Positions 16,001 through 20,399 of a stretch of 20,399 bases of DNA are shown one piece after another. Numbering within the stretch: position 1 is the first letter of the stretch; each line of letters opens with the position of its first letter. This stretch comes from OMOG01 sp041485845 (GTDB lineage Bacteria; Acidobacteriota; Terriglobia; Bryobacterales; Bryobacteraceae). The stretch is taken from contig JBGPKH010000077.1 in the NCBI GenBank assembly GCA_041485845.1, positions 1-20,399 on the forward strand, in the 5' to 3' direction. The position numbers were made by a program, and so were the translations under genes. A model generated the notes under the pieces. It was given only the letters and a program-made list of their open reading frames with translations. It did not search any database and was not told the origin of the DNA.

Positions 16001-16213
16001 GATCTCGATGGGGATCGTGACCTGCTGCTCCACCTCTTCGGCCGCCCGGCCGGGCCATTGCGTGATCACTTGCACGTAGTTGTTGGCCACGTCCGGATAG
16101 GCTTCCACCGGGAGGTTGTGGAACGAGATCGCGCCCCAAATCAGCAGCAGCACGGCCAATGCCGTCATCAGAAAACGGTTGTCGAGGGCGTAATCGACCA
16201 GGCCGCGGATCAT
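13064..16213 (-). CDS. czcA: Heavy-metal efflux RND pump, CzcA/CusA family
   Basis: The 1049-residue length and layout are those of HME-RND pumps: first helix at about 15-32 (LMTALAVLLLIWGAISFHNL), large periplasmic porter domain, helices in the middle (LVEGILLVALILFLFLGNA), a second porter domain, and a final helix group ending in a short basic/acidic tail. The proton-driven trimer takes cations from periplasm or membrane out through the channel. Relay motif helix 4 reads LDFGMVVEGAVVMVEN: D404 and E417 match CzcA D402 and E415, while E410 replaces the usual aspartate (D408). The protein begins MIRGLVDYALDNRFLM, with AGGGA about 8 bases upstream. It is the last gene of a channel-adaptor-pump operon, 12 bp after the adaptor. 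Metal specificity (Co/Zn/Cd or Cu/Ag) cannot be decided here. Confidence 0.93.
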   Translation of the reverse strand: MIRGLVDYALDNRFLMTALAVLLLIWGAISFHNLPVEAYPDVANNYVQVITQWPGRAAEEVEQQVTIPIEIVMNGIPHLQHLRSTSLFGISSLMLIFDDESNNDWNRQKVLERLSQVELPTGLQPQIGADYSPVGQIYWYTLRSANPNIDLMDLKSLEDWTLEKQFKSVPNVADVVSFGGITREYQLRVDPEKLVAYGVSMGQVEQQLANNNVNAGGSFVEAGLQQINVRAVGLIRNIHDIEDTVIKAQNGTAIHVRDIGTVAQGPRIRLGKVGKAIHRADGRIVDNGDVIAGIVLLRKGADSDATLAAIHDKVKELNEHILPPGVKVVPFLDRSNLLELTTHTVLHNLVEGILLVALILFLFLGNARGAFIVALTIPFSLLFASICLNLNHIPANLLSLGALDFGMVVEGAVVMVENIVRYLGRRDRDAGSALGPIREAAHEVQRPVFYSIGIIITAYLPIFTLQAVEGRLFKPMAWTVSFALLGSLLFSMLIAPVLSSYVFGKHVREWRNPAMVWITTAYRQSLHAAIRFRWVTIAACLGAIALSGWLTASGVIGSEFLPHLDEGAIWARATLAPSTGPTEGSRVMDQARVILASFPEVTQVVSHIGRPDDGTDTTGFFNTEYFVDLKPKAEWRPVFQQDKEALIAAMDRELEKIPGALWNFSQPIADNMEEAVSGVKGQLAIKIYGDDLKTLESKGDEIVRVMHTVPGVADLGLFRVIGQPNLEFAVDRQRAARYGINVADVQDAIETAVGGKAVSQVLQGEQRYDLMVRYLAPYRNTREAIERIRLVAPGGERVSLAQLCKVDVLDGASGIYREGNSRYVAIKYSIPVRDLGSTVEEAMAKVGRQVKLPPGYHIDWAGEYESQKRSSKRLLIVLPLTILAICMILYAMFKSFKWVGLILANVAMAPIGGLLALLFTHTHFSVSSGVGFLALFGVAVQTGVIMLEYINQLRARGQTRENAAVDGSVERLRPIMMTMLVASFGLLPAALSRGIGSDSQRPFAIVIVGGLVAALILGIFLLPTLYVWVASDRDVLPEPQAHAHFDPQE

Positions 16214-16225
16214 TCGATTTCCCTG

Positions 16226-17359
16226 CTACTGTTCGGAGGCGTTCTGCAAGACCAGGGCGTTCGACACTACGCGGTCGCCGGGCTTGAGGCCCCCAGAGAC
16301 TTCCTGCAGATCGGGTGGAATCATCTTCCCTCCGGCCACTTCCACTCTTCGAAACGTGCTGTCCGATGCCGGCACGTAGACCCAGTCGCGGTCGTGCAGG
16401 TGCAGGATCGCGGACGCGGGCACCACCGCCCGCATCTCCCTGTCCTGCCCGCGGAAGACGGCGGTGACGAACATGCCAAGTAGCACGAGGCCGGGATTGT
16501 GCATTTCCAGCCGAACCTTGGCCGTGCGGAGGTTCGGGTCGAGAATCGGACCGATGTTGGCGATGCGGGCCGTCCACACCCTGTCGGGGTAGGCGTTCAA
16601 ACGAATCTCCGCGGATTGGTTCACCTGGATCTTCGGCAGGTCGTTTTCGTAGACGTCGCATATTACCCATACATCCGAGAGATCGGAGATGGTGAACAGA
16701 TTCGGCGAGTTGTCGAGCGTCTTCACGCCGGACGCGGCAGTGACGTTTTGCTCAGTGATGACTCCGGAAGCGGGAGCCAGGATGTCGATGATGGGTGAAG
16801 GACGATCCACGTCCGCGCCCAACAACTTGAGGCGATCGAGGGCCGTTTCCACATCGACCTTGATCTTCTCGGCGGTGTCCTGGGCGACCTCCAGATCCTT
16901 CCGGGCGACGGCGCCCTTATCATAGAGCAGCTTCGAACGCTCGAATTGCGCGTTCGCCAGGGTCTCATCGGCCCGGGCGTGGCGGTAATCGGCGAAGGCC
17001 GCGGCCAGGTCGGCGCTCTGCACTCTCATCAGAAGCTGGCCTTTGGCGATGCTGTCTCCGAGGCGCGCGCGGATGTCCACCACGCGGCCGGAAGCCAGCG
17101 AAATCACCGGCACGTTGCGTGACACGTCGGCGCTCACGACGCCGGTGACATTCAATTCCGGCGCCGCGTTGTGCGCGCTGGCGGTCGCCAGCGGAAAGCG
17201 TTCCGGGTGATCGATCTTCACCATGCCGGCATTCTGTTCCTGCTCGACCGTCGGCGCCGGCGGGGCCTCAGCCTTGGGATCGGGCTGTCTGCCATTCGCC
17301 TGGCAGCCGGCCAACAGCAGGAGCGGGACCAGGACTGTGGCACAGAGAAGGCGCTTCAT
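16226..17359 (-). CDS. czcB: RND efflux periplasmic adaptor lipoprotein, CzcB/CusB family
   Basis: ATG at 17359-17357 follows a consensus GGGAGGTGA site and overlaps the upstream TGA as ATGA; the product is 377 residues. MKRLLCATVLVPLLLLAGC is a lipoprotein signal with lipobox LAGC and acylated C19, so the adaptor is membrane-anchored. A proline-rich linker follows, then a barrel-sandwich strand (ISLASGRVVDIRARLGDSIA), a helical hairpin (about 120-185, FADYRHARADETLANAQFER), the returning lipoyl half (ILAPASGVITEQNV) and the beta-barrel and membrane-proximal domains (VWVICDVYENDLPKI ... ILHLHDRDWVYVP). It bridges the inner-membrane pump and the outer-membrane channel. No histidine- or methionine-rich metal-chaperone extension is visible. 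Confidence 0.92.
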   Translation of the reverse strand: MKRLLCATVLVPLLLLAGCQANGRQPDPKAEAPPAPTVEQEQNAGMVKIDHPERFPLATASAHNAAPELNVTGVVSADVSRNVPVISLASGRVVDIRARLGDSIAKGQLLMRVQSADLAAAFADYRHARADETLANAQFERSKLLYDKGAVARKDLEVAQDTAEKIKVDVETALDRLKLLGADVDRPSPIIDILAPASGVITEQNVTAASGVKTLDNSPNLFTISDLSDVWVICDVYENDLPKIQVNQSAEIRLNAYPDRVWTARIANIGPILDPNLRTAKVRLEMHNPGLVLLGMFVTAVFRGQDREMRAVVPASAILHLHDRDWVYVPASDSTFRRVEVAGGKMIPPDLQEVSGGLKPGDRVVSNALVLQNASEQ

Positions 17360-18624
17360 GGAATCACCTCCCTTCCCACCGCGAGATTCAGTTGATTCGC
17401 AGCGGTCAGGTAAGAGCCGACCAGATTCAGATAGTTCAGATAAGTGCTCCGATATTCGTTCTGCGCGTTGAGGAAATCGAGCAGCGAAGACCCACCGTGC
17501 TGATAGGCATAGGACAACGTCTCGCGGACCGAAGTGGCCAAGTCCAGGTATCGCGCCCTGTACGGCCGCAACAGCGCCAGGTTGCTGTTGAGTGTGGCCC
17601 ACGCGGAGTCGACGTCGCTGAAGGCCTGGGCGTTGGCGGCCTCGCGCAGCCGCTCGCTCCGTTGCACGTCCAGTTGCGTGCGCGCCTTCTCCCCCTGGTT
17701 CCGGTCGAAGATGCGCAGAGGAATGGTGACGCTGAATCCGAAGTAGACCGGAATCGGCGGATTGCGCGCGAAGTCCATGCTGAAGGTCGGATCGGAGGAG
17801 CCGTTGGCCACCGCCAGGCGATGGTCCGTCTTCGCCTTGTCCACGGACTGCGCCGCGATTCGCAGATCCGGCCGGCTGGCGAGCGCGATGTCATAGAGCT
17901 CGTCCGGCGTAGTGAGCGGCTCGCTAAACTCGAACGGCCCCGTCACGTCGAATTGCTCCACGGGTGTGCGGGCGTTGAGCAGCATGAGAAGCTGGATCTT
18001 GGCCGTTCGCAAGTTCACCCCGGCGGTTTGCACGTCGGTCTCGAACTGCACGCGCTGCAATTGCAGCCGGTCGAAATCCACACGCGCGATATCGCCTGCC
18101 TGAAACCGGTCGGCGCTCACCGCCAGCAGGCGGTCGTAATACGCCAGGTTTTCCCGTGCCACCCCCACCACCGCCTTTGCCTGCAACGCCTGCACGAACG
18201 AGTTGCGCAGGTTGAAGAGCAGTGTCCGCCGCTGGTCCGCCAGTTGCGACTCCGCGATCGCGGTTTCAGTGCGAGCGCTCTCCAGCCGCAACTCGCGCTT
18301 GTGCTGCCGCTCGTGCAGATAGCTGGCCGAGACCAGCGGCAGGGCGTTGGCCAGCGGGCGGTAGGGGTTGGCGCTGAACGGGTCGACCTGATCGATGGTG
18401 GTCGTAATGTCCGGATTCGGGCGCAGGTAAGCCGTGACCTCGTGCGCTTTGGCTTCGTCGATGCCGATCCGGGCCGCGAGCAGCGTCGGATTGGCGGCCT
18501 CGAATCGGTGGCGAACTTCGTCCCAGGACAAGGCCCTCTGTCCGCAAGCGCTCTTGGTGGCGCAGATCGCAACCAGACAGGCCGTCACCACTCCTCCTCT
18601 TATGAATACCGGTTGTCTTGCCAC
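17356..18624 (-). CDS. czcC: TolC-family outer membrane efflux channel, CzcC-like
   Basis: The frame starting with GTG at 18624 gives 422 residues and an N-terminus with basic residues before a hydrophobic core (VVTACLVAICATKSACGQ), a plausible signal peptide; GTG codons at 18591 and 18588 follow AGAGGAGG closely, so the exact start is uncertain. Two OEP repeats follow: the first with LSWDEVRHRFEAANPTLLAA (about 33-52) and long coiled helices (ARTETAIAESQLADQRRTLL), the second from ELYDIALASRPDLRIAAQSV to the C-terminal YRSTYLNYLNLVGSYLTAAN. Trimers form the outer-membrane exit duct. It is first in the efflux operon, overlapping the adaptor gene by 4 bp, and is divergent from the PAS kinase, 235 bp away. 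Confidence 0.9.
   Translation of the reverse strand: MARQPVFIRGGVVTACLVAICATKSACGQRALSWDEVRHRFEAANPTLLAARIGIDEAKAHEVTAYLRPNPDITTTIDQVDPFSANPYRPLANALPLVSASYLHERQHKRELRLESARTETAIAESQLADQRRTLLFNLRNSFVQALQAKAVVGVARENLAYYDRLLAVSADRFQAGDIARVDFDRLQLQRVQFETDVQTAGVNLRTAKIQLLMLLNARTPVEQFDVTGPFEFSEPLTTPDELYDIALASRPDLRIAAQSVDKAKTDHRLAVANGSSDPTFSMDFARNPPIPVYFGFSVTIPLRIFDRNQGEKARTQLDVQRSERLREAANAQAFSDVDSAWATLNSNLALLRPYRARYLDLATSVRETLSYAYQHGGSSLLDFLNAQNEYRSTYLNYLNLVGSYLTAANQLNLAVGREVIP
17364..17372 (-). promoter_or_regulatory. Ribosome binding site for the adaptor gene
   Basis: Read leftward, GGGAGGTGA lies 4 bases before the ATG at 17359-17357, inside the final codons of the channel gene. With the ATGA overlap it indicates coupled translation of channel and adaptor. 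Confidence 0.65.
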
Positions 18625-18673
18625 AAGGTCACAGTGCGAAGGAGTGCTGTAGGGCCGCCCGTCAGAACGGACA

Positions 18674-18719
18674 CCGGCCAGGGAGGTCGGAGAAGCGAAA
18701 CCTCATTCTCCCTGACCGG
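18674..18719. promoter_or_regulatory. Imperfect inverted repeat between the divergent promoters
   Basis: CCGGCCAGGGAG (18674-18685) and CTCCCTGACCGG (18708-18719) are 12-bp arms with one mismatch around a 22-bp centre, which holds a second possible pair (GGAGAA at 18689-18694 with TTCTCC at 18706-18711). It lies in the 235-bp region between the efflux operon and the PAS kinase (18625-18859), where no other strong signal is seen. It could be an operator for the linked response regulator or an RNA hairpin in the efflux leader. Confidence 0.4.
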
Positions 18720-18859
18720 CGCGTACTCCTGTACTTTCGATTCTACCGGCCGGATCCGGGAATCCCGTCCATATCTTTTGGCTGAAGTCAACCTATCTTT
18801 CAGCTATGACGCCGGCCCAGAATCGCGGTTTCTCCTAGAATTAAAGAGGATACACACGG

Positions 18860-20314
18860 TTGACTCTTCGTTACTTGCATCGCAACCCGCGTGCCGCGCT
18901 CATCCAGGCGGCAGTCCTCGTCGCGGCGATCGCAGTGATCGACTGGCGCGTGGACCTGAATCTTGCCTTCGGTTTCCTATACCTCTTTCCCATGCTGCTG
19001 GTGGGAACCGCTCTGCCCCGCTGGCAGGTCGTTCTTGCGGCGCTCTTTTGCACGCTGCTCTCGGACCTCTTCGACCCGTTCCGTTTTACCCTGGGTGTCG
19101 CCCTGCCCGAAGACATCCTGGTTTTCACCTCGTTGGCCGGAACCGGACTATTTGCCTACGAGATCGCGCGGAGCCGGCTAAGAGAGGCGGAGAACCTGCG
19201 AAGGGTCGAGGCCGAGGCGCTCGCCCGGCGCGAAGCCGAAGAGCAGTTGGAGTTTCTGATCGGCAGCAGTCCCGCCGCTATCCTCACTATGGATGCCGGG
19301 GGCCTGATTCTGAGGGCCAACTCGGCCGCGCATCGACTGTTTGAGGCGCCCGCCGGACAACTGCACGGAAGGAGCATCCGCGGCTATGTTCCGGCACTGG
19401 CGCGCGTTCCGTCGCTGGTAGAAACGCCGCAGACATTCCGCACCGAGATGCAATGCCGCGGTGAGCGCGAGAATGGCGCCGTATTCCTGGCGAACGTCTT
19501 CTTCTCCACGTACCAGACCGCGGTCGGACCGCGCATGGCCGCGCTGGTGGTGGATGCTTCCGAAGATCTGCGCGAGCGCGAGGAGTCGAACCTCGAGCAA
19601 CTCCTGGCCGGCTCGCGAATCCTGGTGGGAGCGGTGTCGCATGAAATCCGCAACGTCTGCGGCGCCATCGCGGTCATTCACGAAAATCTGGTGCGCAGCG
19701 GTGCTCTGACCGGAAACCAGGACTTCGAGGCCCTCGGCTCCCTGGTGGAAACGTTGAACACGATTGCCGCCCTGGAGTTGAAACAGACCGCCGGCGGCCC
19801 CGAGATCGGCGCCGTGGATCTCGCCGAAACGCTCGACGATCTGCGCATCGTGCTGGAGCCCTATTGCGAAGAGGCCGGCATCGCGGTGCATTGGGACATC
19901 CCGCCGGACCTTCCGCCCGTCCTGGCCGATCGTCACCGCCTGTTGCAAGTCCTTCTGAATCTCATCAAGAACAGTGAACGGGCACTGGTGGATGCCAAGG
20001 TACGGATCGTCGAGGTGCAGGTTACAGTGGGCCAGGGAGTCGCATCGGTTCGCGTCACCGACAGCGGCCCCGGCATCGGTTCCGCCGCGAAGCTGTTCCA
20101 ACCTTTCCAGAAGGGCGCCGATTCCACCGGGCTCGGACTGTATCTCTCACGCGCTTTTGTGCGATCGTTCCGCGGGGAACTACGGCACGACCCAACCGTC
20201 CCAGGGTGCTCTTTCGTGATTGAACTGGCAGTGGCGGGTTCCGGCGAGATCGACTTCGATCGGGGCAAGAATCAGGGCAAACATGCAAGCGATACGACTG
20301 TTACTGCTCGATGA
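18860..20314 (+). CDS. PAS-domain sensor histidine kinase
   Basis: TTG at 18860 follows AAAGAGGA (18843-18850, spacing 9); the next in-frame methionine is at residue 45, inside the membrane region, so TTG is preferred. The 484-residue protein has about four membrane helices (roughly 12-28, 36-52, 55-71, 84-100), a short coiled coil, a PAS domain (about 125-235; FLIGSSPAAILTMDAGGLIL), a phosphoacceptor helix with H261 in GAVSHEIRNVCGAI, and a HATPase with N371 (LLNLIKNSERAL), DSGPGIG (401-407) and GADSTGLGLYLSR. The H-box lacks the usual proline after HEIRN. Its C-terminal tail overlaps the start of a response-regulator gene by 32 bp, marking a two-component pair. Its divergent position suggests, without proving, control of the efflux operon. 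Confidence 0.9.
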   Translation: MTLRYLHRNPRAALIQAAVLVAAIAVIDWRVDLNLAFGFLYLFPMLLVGTALPRWQVVLAALFCTLLSDLFDPFRFTLGVALPEDILVFTSLAGTGLFAYEIARSRLREAENLRRVEAEALARREAEEQLEFLIGSSPAAILTMDAGGLILRANSAAHRLFEAPAGQLHGRSIRGYVPALARVPSLVETPQTFRTEMQCRGERENGAVFLANVFFSTYQTAVGPRMAALVVDASEDLREREESNLEQLLAGSRILVGAVSHEIRNVCGAIAVIHENLVRSGALTGNQDFEALGSLVETLNTIAALELKQTAGGPEIGAVDLAETLDDLRIVLEPYCEEAGIAVHWDIPPDLPPVLADRHRLLQVLLNLIKNSERALVDAKVRIVEVQVTVGQGVASVRVTDSGPGIGSAAKLFQPFQKGADSTGLGLYLSRAFVRSFRGELRHDPTVPGCSFVIELAVAGSGEIDFDRGKNQGKHASDTTVTAR

Positions 20315-20399
20315 CCATGACCTGTTCCGCGAAGGCCTGAGCCGCCTGCTGGCATCGGAGCCCGATTTCGAAATGGTGGGCCAGTCGGGCACATCTCCC
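20283..20399 (+). CDS. NarL-type response regulator, N-terminal part only
   Basis: ATG at 20283 follows AGGG by 7 bases and opens a frame that continues to the window edge (39 codons). IRLLLLDDHDLFREGLSRLL is the first strand and helix of a receiver, with the acidic pair D10-D11 and the DDHxLFREGL wording typical of NarL/FixJ (LuxR-HTH) regulators. The phosphoacceptor and output domain lie outside the window. It overlaps the kinase by 32 bp and should be co-translated with it. Confidence 0.82.
   Translation, partial: MQAIRLLLLDDHDLFREGLSRLLASEPDFEMVGQSGTSP

Noticed and set aside
18745..18768. Short GC palindromes (CCGGCCGG, CCGGATCCGG) in the divergent region
   Set aside because: Such 8-10 bp palindromes are expected by chance in GC-rich DNA and do not line up with a promoter.
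17392..19344. A 650-codon rightward frame across the channel gene and the divergent promoter
   Set aside because: It is antisense to the TolC-type channel and in the wrong frame of the PAS kinase; no domain is present.
1..20399. CRISPR arrays, tRNA or rRNA genes, transposases and phage genes
   Set aside because: No regularly spaced repeats, cloverleaf-like sequence, transposase motifs or phage structural genes were seen on either strand.

Overview
The window is GC-rich, tightly packed bacterial DNA that most resembles Acidobacteriota (a Solibacter/Bryobacter-type genome). The evidence is the gene mix: an 833-residue MacB/FtsX-type permease without its own ATPase (the acidobacterial 'duplicated orphan permease' layout), a hybrid two-component sensor with a long Reg_prop propeller, a LytTR regulator, a DUF3237 protein and many GTG/TTG starts. 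The taxonomic call is an inference from gene families, since no rRNA or tRNA is present.

Layout. Positions 1-155 hold the 5' end of a leftward gene for an exported protein. A small rightward gene (338-559) meets, with no gap, a three-gene leftward operon (2324 to 560): a LytTR response regulator with a degenerate receiver, a class I methyltransferase with a signal peptide, and a small hypothetical protein. Divergent from this operon is a 3.66-kb hybrid sensor kinase (2387-6046): signal peptide, 14 propeller repeats, Y_Y_Y domain, one membrane helix, HisKA, HATPase and receiver. Its last codons lie inside a pair of perfect-arm palindromes. Leftward from 8074 lies a frameshifted and C-terminally truncated class II CPD photolyase (pseudogene), whose last frame overlaps a TIGR01777-type epimerase (6990-6094). 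Rightward genes follow: a radical SAM/SPASM protein (8107-9162), the orphan permease (9254-11755) and a DUF3237 protein (11822-12280).

An adenylate kinase of the zinc-LID type (12996-12325) has a good promoter placed so close to its ATG that the mRNA should be leaderless. A leftward czcCBA-like heavy-metal RND efflux operon (18624-13064) follows: outer-membrane channel, lipoprotein adaptor, pump. Divergent from it is a PAS sensor kinase (18860-20314) that overlaps a NarL-type response regulator cut off by the window edge (20283-20399). The 235-bp divergent intergenic region holds an imperfect inverted repeat that could be an operator.

Working together: two signalling modules (hybrid kinase beside the LytTR operon; PAS kinase and NarL-type regulator beside the efflux operon) each sit divergently from genes they may control. 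No CRISPR array, transposase, prophage or clear new defence system is visible. The most unusual points are the degenerate LytTR receiver coupled to an exported methyltransferase, the decayed photolyase, the glutamate replacing a proton-relay aspartate in the pump, the coding palindromic repeat and the leaderless adk.
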